A DNA stretch of 29,896 nucleotides from Verrucomicrobia subdivision 3 bacterium UBA693 (lineage in GTDB: Bacteria; Verrucomicrobiota; Verrucomicrobiia; Limisphaerales; UBA8199). A model generated the notes under the pieces. It saw nothing but the letters and a program-made list of their open reading frames with translations, was not told the DNA's origin and did not search any database. Position numbers and translations under genes: made by a program. The DNA is taken from NCBI GenBank assembly GCA_002298785.1, contig DBMR01000007.1:1-29896 (forward strand), given 5' to 3'. Shown here one piece after another: positions 1 to 7,818 of the stretch; position 1 is the stretch's first letter, and the number at the start of each line of letters is the position of its first letter.

Positions 1-4
1 CTTT

Positions 5-34
5 CCATGAACCTACTAGGGTGGCGGGTCGTTC
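5..34 (+). repeat. Left inverted repeat of the IS110-type element
   Basis: This 30-nt segment is the reverse complement of 1570-1599 with a single mismatch (at 27). It contains the near-palindrome CCTACTAGG at 12-20. Matching stops abruptly on both sides. Confidence 0.85.
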
Positions 35-67
35 AGAGCAGCTTTCTTTTGGTTTTTCAGCCGGCAG

Positions 68-1384
68 TCATATTTTCGCCGGCAACAAAGCCATGCCGTG
101 TTTTTTGGCTAACTTGTGTAACCAAGCTTGCTCAGTTTTTTGGACGCGGTCTTGATATTTTTGGAGTCCCTGTTCGACATAGGCCATACCGTGGACCAAT
201 ACCCGCCAGAACAATTCGGCCAATTTCCGGGCCAGCGCGAGGTTCGCCACCAGTCCGCCGCGCCGCGCTCGCAGACGCCGGTAGAAGCCTCCTAGCGCCT
301 TGTCTGCGGTCCGCCCCACAGCTCGGGCAATGACGCAGAAAATGCGTCCGGCCCGATTGCGCGAGCGCTTCTGACTGCCTCGGCGTTTGCCGCTTTGCCG
401 CGCACCCGGAGCCAGTCCTGCCCAAGCGGTGAAGTGCTTCTCGGTCTTCCAGGCAGCAGACAGCTCGGTCCCGGTCTCGGCAACCAATTGCAGCAACGTG
501 TAATCACTGATTCCGGGGATGGCGGTCGCGTCTTTGCCATTGCACAGTTTCCAGAGCATTTGGCGCAGTTGCGGAATCTTCGGGCTGTTGGCTCCGCTGC
601 GCCTGCCCCAGGAGGGAAGCGGCTCCGGCGGCCCGGGCTGATGATCGGTGAGTTGCTCGAGCACCCGTTCCAGCGCTTGGTCGCATTCGGCAATTTGACC
701 CCGATAAAACTCCCAGGCCGCCAGTGCCTGGCGTAACGCGAATAAGTGCTCATCTTTCCAAGTGCCCACCAGCGACTCGCAGACCTGGGCCGCCTTCTTC
801 TGCTGAATCTGGCAGTCACACAAGGCCAGCAGCGCCACCGGATGACGCTCGCCGGCCAGGATCGCCCGGATCACCTTCAATCCGCTGACTCCGGTCAGGT
901 CGCTAATCGCATCATGGAATTTGATATTCATTCGCTCCAGGGCCTTCTGCATATGCTGCTCGCAACTGGCGCCCGCGGCGATGTGATCGGCACGCAAACG
1001 TTGGTAATCCTGTAAGCGTCGAATGTGCTCCTGCGGAACGAAGCCAGCCTTCAGCAGTCCGTGCGCGTGCAAGGTGGCCTGCCATTGGCAGTCTTTCATA
1101 TCCGTTTTGCGGCCCGGCAAGTTTTTCACGTACTTGCCGTTGACCATCACCACCTGCATCCCAGCTTTCTCCAACACCTCGTACGGACAAAGCCAGTAAA
1201 CGCCGGTGGCCTCCATCGCTACCGAACGCACGCCCTCACCGAGCAGGTAGTCGCGCAATGCGTGCAACTGCACCGTAGTCGAGCCAAACACCTTCGGCTC
1301 GCCTCCGGCGATCGACACATGCATCGGCTCGCTGCCAATATCGATGGCGGCGGCTTTCGGATCAATTACAGGCAGGGCACTCAT
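68..1384 (-). CDS. IS110-family transposase (DEDD RuvC-like N-domain plus Transposase_20 C-domain)
   Basis: A 438-aa recombinase that would move the element with a guide RNA. The N-terminal RuvC-like DEDD domain shows D15 (AIDIGSE), E58 (MEATGVYW) and the pair D95/D98 (RKTDMKD), the four acidic residues expected of the family. The C-terminal Transposase_20 domain shows IPGISDYT, then WAGLAPG, and a serine at about 331 in RQSGKRRG that corresponds to the catalytic serine of IS110 recombinases. At 438 aa it is longer than compact members such as the roughly 326-aa IS621 protein; the additional length seems to lie in the central coiled region (about 110-260). The ATG at 1384 is the first start after the non-coding leader. 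The frame is intact, so the element may be active. Confidence 0.93.
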   Translation of the reverse strand: MSALPVIDPKAAAIDIGSEPMHVSIAGGEPKVFGSTTVQLHALRDYLLGEGVRSVAMEATGVYWLCPYEVLEKAGMQVVMVNGKYVKNLPGRKTDMKDCQWQATLHAHGLLKAGFVPQEHIRRLQDYQRLRADHIAAGASCEQHMQKALERMNIKFHDAISDLTGVSGLKVIRAILAGERHPVALLALCDCQIQQKKAAQVCESLVGTWKDEHLFALRQALAAWEFYRGQIAECDQALERVLEQLTDHQPGPPEPLPSWGRRSGANSPKIPQLRQMLWKLCNGKDATAIPGISDYTLLQLVAETGTELSAAWKTEKHFTAWAGLAPGARQSGKRRGSQKRSRNRAGRIFCVIARAVGRTADKALGGFYRRLRARRGGLVANLALARKLAELFWRVLVHGMAYVEQGLQKYQDRVQKTEQAWLHKLAKKHGMALLPAKI

Positions 1385-1569
1385 GGTTTATCAATCGGTC
1401 GTTTGCGTGTTCCTGCCCCGTGCCCTGTCGGAGAGAAAAAGACAACGAATCTTTCCAACGGGAAGCTAAGCTCACCAAACAATACGCGCGTCACCGACAG
1501 GAACCAGTCTATAAGACGAGCAGCCTTGCGGCGCATCAAAGCACTGAGCGGTCATACTGCGCGAGGCAC
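1385..1569 (-). ncRNA. Candidate bridge RNA region of the IS110 element
   Basis: This is the only sizeable non-coding part of the element and lies just upstream of the transposase, where IS110-group elements encode the bridge RNA that base-pairs with target and donor DNA. It can fold: 1424-1431 (CCTGTCGG) pairs perfectly with 1494-1501 (CCGACAGG), and inside that loop 1451-1456 can pair with 1460-1465. Which loops would be target- and donor-binding cannot be assigned from one copy. Position and foldability are the only evidence. Confidence 0.4.
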
Positions 1570-1599
1570 GAACGACGCGCCACCCTAGTAGGTTCATGG
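1570..1599 (+). repeat. Right inverted repeat of the IS110-type element
   Basis: Reverse complement of 5-34 with one mismatch. It contains CCTAGTAGG at 1584-1592, the counterpart of CCTACTAGG in the left repeat. Confidence 0.85.
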
Positions 1600-2147
1600 C
1601 CACAATGCGAACCCCAAGGTTTGGAAACTATAAACATGGCGCTCCTGCCGGAGCTGGGGAAGCAACGATCGCTGGCGATTTCTACGATGCTCACCGCTTC
1701 CCCACCGGCATCTGAAAAAGCGATCCTGGAAGCTCGCGCTCCAACGCCTCCCGTTCCGGGTGAGGCCAAATGTTCGGCTGTCGCTCCCGTTGGCAGCTCG
1801 GTGGAGCGGTAGGTTGCCTTAAAACGAGACAGGATGATGGTCTGAGAGGGAGAATTGAACACGGTATTGGGGGGCGGTTCGGTTGGAGTGGCGGTCGAAC
1901 CACCTGGGGAGCAACAGTTCTACCGAGATTTCTGAGCGCAATCGGTGCCTGCAGTGCTTTTGAGGGGCGCTCACGGCGGGTGGTATGTTGCTTGCTTTAC
2001 GGGTGGCATGCAGACGACACGCTTCCTCATCCACGACGGGAAACGTGCGCTCTCCGTCCGTCCATTCACCGGACGGGCAAAACGCCTCGCCGTTAATCCC
2101 TCAAGCGTGGCCTACGGGTCTCGCTCTTCAACTCATTGGGTTTGACT
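1600..2147. other. Gene-poor region between the IS element and glgB
   Basis: Several short open frames exist on both strands, but none has a recognisable domain, a convincing start signal or protein-like composition. The 12-mer AACTATAAACAT at 1627-1638 recurs at 29548-29559 beside a large hairpin repeat, so this flank may contain a remnant of a dispersed repeat. Nothing else is supported. Confidence 0.5.
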
Positions 2148-2173
2148 CTGGCGGCCTGTTCGCAGGCCGCCAG
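2148..2173 (-). terminator. Hairpin downstream of glgB, probable terminator
   Basis: A perfect 11-bp GC-rich stem (2148-2158 with 2163-2173) and a 4-nt loop sit 21 nt beyond the glgB stop. No strong T-run follows on the minus strand, so it may act as an atypical terminator or as an mRNA 3'-end stabiliser. Confidence 0.55.
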
Positions 2174-2194
2174 CCCTTTAACCGGGGGCAGGCG

Positions 2195-4393
2195 TCATTT
2201 TTCGGGGCTCAGCGCGATGGCGCTGAGCGGCGGCAGCGTAAGGGCGGCCGACTGCGGGTGGCCATGCGAGGGGATGGGGTCGGTGGAGACACCGCCCAGG
2301 TTGCCCGAGTTGCTGCCGGCATAACAACCGGCGTCGCTGTTTAGAATCTCCCGCCATCTTCCCGCGCGAGGGAATCCGAGGCGATAGCCCGAGCGCGGCA
2401 CCGGGGTAAGATTCAGGACTACCAGCACTACATTTTCCCCGCCGGCGCTCTGCCGGAGGAACGCGAGCACGCTGTTTTCGTGGTCGGAGCAATCCAGCCA
2501 GCAGAAACCGTCGTGGTCATAATCCCCTTGCCAGAGGGCGGGATAAGCCTGGTAAACCTGATTTAAGTCTTTGACGAAGCGTCGGGCGCCTTCATGGAAT
2601 GGTCCGGCCTGGAGCAACCACCAATCGAGCTGGGCGTTGGCGTTCCATTCCGCGGTCTGCCCGAATTCCCCGCCCATGAAGAGCAGGATTTTGCCGGGAA
2701 ACAGCCATTGGTAAGCCAGGAGCGTGCGGAGGTTGGCGAACCGGCGCCAGTCATCCCCGGGCATCCGGCCGATGAGCGATTTCTTGCCATGCACGACTTC
2801 ATCGTGCGACAGCGGCAGGATGAAGTTTTCGTGGGAATGATAGAGCATGGCGAACGTGAGATCGTTCTGGTGATGCTTGCGGTAGATGGGGTCGCGCTTG
2901 AAGTAATTGAGCGTATCGTGCATCCAGCCCATGTTCCATTTGAACGTGAAGCCGAGTCCGCCCAGGTAGGGCGGGCGGGTGACCAGGGGCCAGGCGGTGG
3001 ATTCCTCGGCGATGGTCATCAGCCCGGGGAATTCCGTATGCACGAGGTAATTGAACTTGCGCAGGAACTCGATGGCTTCGAGGTTTTCCCGGCCGCCGTA
3101 TTGGTTCGGGATCCATTGGCCTTCCTGGCGGGAATAATCGAGGTACAGCATCGAGGCGACGGCGTCCACGCGGAGGCCGTCGATGTGATAGCGTTCGCAC
3201 CAGAAGAGGGCGTTGGCGATCAGGAAATTGCTCACCTCATGCCGTCCGAAATTGAAAATGAGCGTGCCCCAGTCCTGGTGCGCGCCCCGGCGCGGATCCT
3301 CGTGCTCGTAGAGGGCGGTGCCGTCGAACCGGGCGAGGGCCCAAGTGTCGCGCGGGAAATGCGCCGGCACCCAGTCCACGATCACCCCGATGCCCGCCTG
3401 GTGCAGTTCGTCCACCAGGTATTGAAAATCTTCCGGTGTCCCAAACCGGCTGGTGGGGGCGTAAAAGCCGGTGACCTGGTAACCCCACGAGGGATAAAAA
3501 GCATGCTCCGCCACCGGAAGGAACTCCACATGCGTGAAGCCCATGTCGGTCACGTATTTCACCAGCGGCGCGGCCAGTTCCCGGTAGCTGAAAGATTCCG
3601 TCGCGGATTTTTTCTGCCACGAGCCGAGATGCACTTCATAGATGCTGACGGGTGAACGCATCGGGTTCTGCTGGCGGCGCGCGGCCATCCACGCGTCGTC
3701 TTTCCAGGGGAACTGGCGGGTGTCCCATAGGATCGCGGCATTCTTCGGGGCGACCTCGAAAAAGAAACCGTATGGATCGGTCTTCAGGCTAATTTCGCCA
3801 TGGACGTCACGGACCTCGAATTTGTAATGCGCGCCGCGCGCCACGCTGGGGATGAAAATTTCCCAGACGCCCGACGAACCCAGCGACCGCATTGGGTGGC
3901 GGCGTCCGTCCCAATCGTTGAAATCCCCGACCACACTTACACGCTGGGCGTTTGGCGCCCAGACGGCGAAGCTGGCTCCGGAGACGCCGTCGATGACCCG
4001 CACCTGGGAACCCAGTTTTTCAAAGATCCGGTGCTCATCGCCTTTGCCGAACAGGTACAGGTCCGACTCGCCGAGAGTAGGCAGAAAAGAGTAGGGATCG
4101 CGGCTGCGGGAAACCTGCCCGGACGGCCAGGTGATCACGACATCGTAAGCGTAAACATTGCTGGCCTCGCGCGTGACGCCTTCGAAGACGTCCGACCGGG
4201 CCAGGCGTTTGAGCTTGATGGTCGGTTTGTCTTTTTCGTGAACCGGTTGCAGCTCAACTTTCGTGGCGCCCGGCACGAGGGCTCTCCCCACCAACCCGGC
4301 GCCCTCGCCTAAAGAGTGCAGGCCGAGCAATTGGTGTGGCGAACGATGCCTGACTTCCACAAGGCTTCGCAATTCATCCTGGGTAAGAACCAT
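2195..4393 (-). CDS. glgB: 1,4-alpha-glucan branching enzyme
   Basis: GlgB cuts an alpha-1,4-glucan chain and re-attaches it by an alpha-1,6 bond, making branches in glycogen in the cytoplasm. From the ATG at 4393 the protein is 732 aa, the usual family length. A CBM48-type module (FAVWAPNAQRVSVVGDFNDW, about 142-161) precedes a GH13 barrel with DWVPAHFP, the nucleophile D410 in GLRVDAVASMLYLDYSR, the acid/base E463 in IAEESTAWP and D531 in LPLSHDEVVHGK. The spacings 410-463-531 equal the 405-458-526 recalled for E. coli GlgB. A GTG start at 4429 would add 12 residues; the ATG is preferred because MVLTQDEL resembles normal GlgB N-termini. No other glycogen gene is adjacent. Confidence 0.96.
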   Translation of the reverse strand: MVLTQDELRSLVEVRHRSPHQLLGLHSLGEGAGLVGRALVPGATKVELQPVHEKDKPTIKLKRLARSDVFEGVTREASNVYAYDVVITWPSGQVSRSRDPYSFLPTLGESDLYLFGKGDEHRIFEKLGSQVRVIDGVSGASFAVWAPNAQRVSVVGDFNDWDGRRHPMRSLGSSGVWEIFIPSVARGAHYKFEVRDVHGEISLKTDPYGFFFEVAPKNAAILWDTRQFPWKDDAWMAARRQQNPMRSPVSIYEVHLGSWQKKSATESFSYRELAAPLVKYVTDMGFTHVEFLPVAEHAFYPSWGYQVTGFYAPTSRFGTPEDFQYLVDELHQAGIGVIVDWVPAHFPRDTWALARFDGTALYEHEDPRRGAHQDWGTLIFNFGRHEVSNFLIANALFWCERYHIDGLRVDAVASMLYLDYSRQEGQWIPNQYGGRENLEAIEFLRKFNYLVHTEFPGLMTIAEESTAWPLVTRPPYLGGLGFTFKWNMGWMHDTLNYFKRDPIYRKHHQNDLTFAMLYHSHENFILPLSHDEVVHGKKSLIGRMPGDDWRRFANLRTLLAYQWLFPGKILLFMGGEFGQTAEWNANAQLDWWLLQAGPFHEGARRFVKDLNQVYQAYPALWQGDYDHDGFCWLDCSDHENSVLAFLRQSAGGENVVLVVLNLTPVPRSGYRLGFPRAGRWREILNSDAGCYAGSNSGNLGGVSTDPIPSHGHPQSAALTLPPLSAIALSPEK

Positions 4394-4561
4394 GGTGCAG
4401 GAAGTTAACAGAGCAGCGGAGATTTGCACCGGAAAAAACCAGTTTCATCGACTTCCACCCCAGCCACCTGCATTGGGAAGGGGTGATGGGCGGGTTTTTG
4501 ATCTGGCGCGAGCCTGGGTTTTAGCCCACCTTGTCTCCGCACAGAACGGTTTCCGTATGTC

Positions 4562-4804
4562 ATGAAAGCGAAGATCATTATCACACCCAAAAAAGCGGTG
4601 TTGGACCCGCAAGGGAAGACGGTGCAGAACGCGTTGGCTCACATGGGCTACGCGGATGTTGGCGCCGTGCACGTCGGCAAGTACTTGGAAATAGAACTGA
4701 CCGGCTCGGATCGCGAGGCGGCCCGCCGCCATGTGGACGAAGCCTGCCACAAGATCCTCAGCAACCCGGTCATCGAGGATTACCGCTTTGAAATTGAAGG
4801 TTGA
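4562..4804 (+). CDS. purS: Phosphoribosylformylglycinamidine synthase, PurS subunit
   Basis: An 80-aa protein with the standard PurS layout: an initial beta strand (KAKIIITPKKAVLDPQG), a helix in VQNALAHMGY, and a second half ending in VIEDYRFEIEG. PurS is the small structural subunit that, with PurQ and PurL, converts FGAR to FGAM with glutamine and ATP in purine synthesis. The ATG at 4562 gives the normal family length; no strong ribosome binding site is visible. purQ follows after 48 nt. The gene is divergent from glgB, with 168 nt between the two starts that must hold both promoters. Confidence 0.93.
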   Translation: MKAKIIITPKKAVLDPQGKTVQNALAHMGYADVGAVHVGKYLEIELTGSDREAARRHVDEACHKILSNPVIEDYRFEIEG

Positions 4805-4852
4805 GGCGTCACGGGCTTCGGACCGGTGCGCCGCTGGTGTTTGAGGTGAATT

Positions 4853-5566
4853 ATGAATTTTGCGGTTCTACAGTTTCCCGGATCGAATTGTGACCAGGAC
4901 GTGGTGCACGTGCTGCGTAACGTGTGCGGGCATTCCGCCCGGTTGCTTTGGCATAAGGATACGTCGCTGGGCAATGCGGACGCGGTGATCGTGCCGGGAG
5001 GATTCAGCTACGGCGATTATTTGCGGACCGGGGCGATTGCCCGGTTCAGCCCGGTGATGCAGGCGGTGCAGGCGTTTGCGGCCCAGGGCGGACTGGTCCT
5101 GGGCATCTGCAACGGTTTTCAAATTTTGTGCGAAGCCGGGCTGTTGCCAGGGGCTCTCATCCGCAACCGCTCCCTGCAGTTCCGCTGCGAGCACGTATTT
5201 CTCCAAACCCTGACCACCGATTCCCCGTTCACGAACCAGGTACCGGCCGGGAAATTACTTCGCATTCCCGTGGCCCACGGCGAGGGTTGTTATTTTGCCG
5301 ACCCGGAAACCCTGGCGGGCATGCGCACTCGCGGCCAGGTGCTGTGGAAATATGTCGACGCCCAGGGTGAGCCCACCCAGGACGCCAATCCCAACGGGTC
5401 GATTGAGAACATCGCCGGCGTCTGCAACGAACGTCGCAACGTGGCCGGGCTGATGCCCCATCCCGAGCGGGCCAGCGAGGACATCCTCGGCTGCGCCGAT
5501 GGCCGGTTGATTTTCGACAGCCTCATTCACGCTTTGCAGCCGGGTAAATCCGCCGTAGCCGCCTGA
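4853..5566 (+). CDS. purQ: Phosphoribosylformylglycinamidine synthase, PurQ glutaminase subunit
   Basis: A 237-aa class I glutamine amidotransferase that hydrolyses glutamine and passes ammonia to PurL. It begins FAVLQFPGSNCDQD, typical of PurQ. The nucleophile C86 lies in LVLGICNGFQ, and H203/E205 in GLMPHPERASED complete the triad, with C86 at the same number recalled for B. subtilis PurQ. PurQ and PurS form the complex used by organisms with small-type PurL. purL is not in the window; a flavoprotein gene follows 35 nt later. Confidence 0.96.
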   Translation: MNFAVLQFPGSNCDQDVVHVLRNVCGHSARLLWHKDTSLGNADAVIVPGGFSYGDYLRTGAIARFSPVMQAVQAFAAQGGLVLGICNGFQILCEAGLLPGALIRNRSLQFRCEHVFLQTLTTDSPFTNQVPAGKLLRIPVAHGEGCYFADPETLAGMRTRGQVLWKYVDAQGEPTQDANPNGSIENIAGVCNERRNVAGLMPHPERASEDILGCADGRLIFDSLIHALQPGKSAVAA

Positions 5567-5601
5567 CCGGGGCGCCAGCCGCACCGGAATCGGGAGTGAA
5601 C

Positions 5602-6849
5602 ATGAACCCGGCTTCTCCCAGCATAAACTCTCCCCAGCGCGTGGTGGTCGTGGGCGGAGGCGCGGCGGGATTTTTCGCCGCCATCACCTGCGCGGAACAG
5701 AATCCTGAGGCCGAGGTGGTGGTCCTCGAAAAAACGCCCCATTTCCTATCCAAAGTTCTGATTTCGGGCGGGGGCCGCTGCAACGTCACCAACGCGGCCC
5801 GGGACCCGCGCGAACTGAGCCGGCACTATCCCCGGGGCGGCCCGGCGTTGGTGGGGGCCCTGACGAGATTTGGCACGGTCGAAACCTCGGCCTGGTTTGA
5901 AGAACATGGCGTGCCGCTTAAGACCGAGGGGGACGGGCGCGTTTTTCCGACCAGCAACACTTCGCAAACGATCATTGATTGCCTGTTGGGAACCGCCGCC
6001 CGGGCGCGCGTGCGCTTGCTTTCGGGGCACGCGGTCGAGAGCGTGGAGCGGACCGCTACGGGCCTGGTAGCCCATATTCATGGCGGCGAATCGTTGCCTT
6101 GTGAGCGGCTGATGCTGGCGACCGGCGGATGCCGCGCCGCCGCGGGTGGTCAACTCGCGGTGAGCCTTGGGCACACGCTGGTGCCGCCGGTGCCCTCCCT
6201 GTTCACGTTCGAAATCAAGGTGCCCTGGTTGAACGGACTCGCGGGCATTTCGGTTCCGGAGGTGGAGGTTACCGCCCCGGAATGGTCGTTGCGCGCCACC
6301 GGCCCGCTGCTGATCACCCACACCGGGCTCAGCGGTCCGGCGATTCTGAGGCTTTCCGCCTGGGGCGCCCGCGAGATGCACGCCTGTGGCTACAACTTTC
6401 CGGTGCGAATCAACTGGCTGCCGCAGTGGAAAGAAGAGAAGGCGGCGGCCGAGTTGGAGACGCGCCGGGCCGCCCAGCCCGCCCGCCGTTTGATCAACAC
6501 CCCGCTGTTCACGCTGCCCACTCGGCTCTGGGAACGATTGGTGGAACAGGCGGCGATCCCGCGCGAAACCCGGCTTGCGGACCTTTCCGGCGCCGCCCGG
6601 CATCGGTTGCTGCAACAAATCTCGCGCCTGGAACTGCCGGTCACCGGCAAAAGCCTGAACCGCGACGAGTTTGTCACTTGTGGCGGGGTGCGCCTGTCCG
6701 AGGTCAACTTCAAGACGATGGAAAGCCGGGTGTGCCCGGGGCTTTTCCTGGGTGGGGAACTGCTGGATATCGACGGATTGACCGGTGGCTACAATTTCCA
6801 GGCGGCCTGGACCACCGGCTGGCTGGCCGGCAAAGGGATGGCAGCATAA
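5602..6849 (+). CDS. NAD(P)/FAD-dependent oxidoreductase, BaiN/HI0933 (YhiN) family
   Basis: A 415-aa soluble flavoprotein. The N-terminal Rossmann motif VVVVGGGAAGFFAA is followed by the family signature SKVLISGGGRCNVTN. A mid-protein GPLLITHTGLSGPAIL and a C-terminal LLDIDGLTGGYNFQ with AWTTGWLAG complete the HI0933-like pattern. ATG 5602 is chosen over the in-frame GTG at 5596 because GGGAG at 5592-5596 is then correctly spaced. Members are widely distributed; one (BaiN) acts on bile-acid intermediates in clostridia, but most have unknown substrates, so no substrate is assigned. It probably shares the purSQ transcript. Confidence 0.88.
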   Translation: MNPASPSINSPQRVVVVGGGAAGFFAAITCAEQNPEAEVVVLEKTPHFLSKVLISGGGRCNVTNAARDPRELSRHYPRGGPALVGALTRFGTVETSAWFEEHGVPLKTEGDGRVFPTSNTSQTIIDCLLGTAARARVRLLSGHAVESVERTATGLVAHIHGGESLPCERLMLATGGCRAAAGGQLAVSLGHTLVPPVPSLFTFEIKVPWLNGLAGISVPEVEVTAPEWSLRATGPLLITHTGLSGPAILRLSAWGAREMHACGYNFPVRINWLPQWKEEKAAAELETRRAAQPARRLINTPLFTLPTRLWERLVEQAAIPRETRLADLSGAARHRLLQQISRLELPVTGKSLNRDEFVTCGGVRLSEVNFKTMESRVCPGLFLGGELLDIDGLTGGYNFQAAWTTGWLAGKGMAA

Positions 6850-7170
6850 TCTGCGGATCCCGGTCAGGGATTGATACAGCGCCGGGAAACGGGGGGGGGA
6901 ACCGGGTGGTTGGACCTTTTTCGAGGTAATCTTCTGAACCGCAGGCAAATACACGTGCGACTGGGGTATAACCGCTGCCGTTTTGGGTTATAAGCAAATC
7001 TTCAATAATACTTATGGCAAAAAATGGCTGAATTTTGACAATTAATGTTTGGACGCTGGCGGGCTTTTCTGATTTCGTGTAGTCGAACTAATAGAAATTG
7101 CGCCACACTTAGTAGTATTAGTTAAACAAATACTTGTAGGCGGGCGCGAGGCTCAGTGGTGGAGGCCACA
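6850..7170 (+). promoter_or_regulatory. Intergenic region upstream of the hdr-mvh operon; likely promoter region
   Basis: About 320 nt without a gene. The first part includes a run of nine G (6891-6899). From about 6965 to 7137 the sequence becomes distinctly AT-rich against the GC-rich surroundings. TTGACA lies at 7035-7040, but no good -10 box sits at standard spacing. A GGAGG ribosome binding site at 7161-7165 precedes the hdrC ATG. The AT-rich stretch is the natural place for operon control; the exact promoter is not resolved. Confidence 0.45.
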
Positions 7171-7818
7171 ATGAAGTCGATCAAGCGCACGATAAAATAC
7201 GATGCGGATCGGGTGCAAGGCTTTGGCCGGGAGATTATGGGGGTAACCGGCTGCGAGCAACTTCCCAGTTGCATCCAATGCGGCACCTGTTCGGGGGCCT
7301 GCCCGCTGAGCATTTACATGGATTTTTCCCCGCGCCAGGTGATGGCGCTGGTGCGGGCGGACTTCAAGCGCGAGGTGCTTTCGAGCAATACCATCTGGCT
7401 GTGCGCCTCGTGTTACGGCTGCACGGTGGAGTGTCCCCGCCAGATCCGGATCACGGACATCATGTATGCCCTCAAGCAGCGGGCGATTAGGGAAGGGGTT
7501 TATCCGAAAGGCATGCCGATCCCGGTGTTGGCACGGGAGTTCACGCGGATGGTGCTGAGCAAGGGGCGAATCACTGAGACTTTGCTGGTGATGCGCTTGT
7601 TTCTGAAGGCGAACTGGCGGGCGGTGCTCAGTTCGTGGCGACTGGGCCTGGGCTTGATTCAAACCGGGCGGTTTGTGCTCAAGCCGGAGCGGATCGAGCG
7701 CCGGGAGGAACTGGCCGCGATGCTGGCCACGGTGAGTGTGACCCGGCACGCGGCGCGAGCAGCCAAAGGCCGGCACCATGCGACCCCGGAACAACTGATT
7801 GCGGAGGAAGTCCCATGA
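7171..7818 (+). CDS. hdrC: CoB-CoM heterodisulfide reductase-like subunit C (two 4Fe-4S clusters)
   Basis: A 215-aa iron-sulfur protein with two CxxCxxCxxxC motifs, C34/C37/C40/C44 (CIQCGTCSGACP) and C78/C81/C84/C88 (CASCYGCTVECP), typical of HdrC. HdrC links the FAD/FeS subunit HdrA to the catalytic HdrB. ATG 7171 is chosen because GGAGG lies 5 nt upstream; an in-frame GTG at 7156 would add five residues. The ATG of hdrB overlaps its stop (ATGA), indicating translational coupling. It is the first gene of the operon ending at 14323. Confidence 0.92.
   Translation: MKSIKRTIKYDADRVQGFGREIMGVTGCEQLPSCIQCGTCSGACPLSIYMDFSPRQVMALVRADFKREVLSSNTIWLCASCYGCTVECPRQIRITDIMYALKQRAIREGVYPKGMPIPVLAREFTRMVLSKGRITETLLVMRLFLKANWRAVLSSWRLGLGLIQTGRFVLKPERIERREELAAMLATVSVTRHAARAAKGRHHATPEQLIAEEVP

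Larger units (their letters stand above)
5..1599 (-). mobile_element. IS110-family insertion sequence, apparently complete
   Basis: The interval holds one intact IS110-type transposase on the minus strand, bounded by a 30-bp inverted repeat (5-34 and 1570-1599, one mismatch). The non-coding part is asymmetric: about 33 nt between the transposase stop and the left repeat, and about 185 nt between the transposase start and the right repeat. In the IS110 group the guide (bridge) RNA is known to lie upstream of the transposase, which fits this layout; in the IS1111 group it lies downstream. Long, nearly perfect inverted repeats at the very ends are unusual for IS110 (IS1111 elements have short subterminal ones), so the true excision boundaries may lie inside these repeats. 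No target-site duplication is evident. Confidence 0.8.

Noticed and set aside
6891..6899. Phase-variable poly-G tract
   Set aside because: The run of nine G lies outside any coding sequence and not between clear promoter boxes, so no switching role can be supported.
5746..6954. A 402-codon minus-strand frame opposite the flavoprotein gene
   Set aside because: Low-complexity Arg/Gly/Pro/Gln-rich translation with no domain; shadow of the HI0933-type coding sequence.
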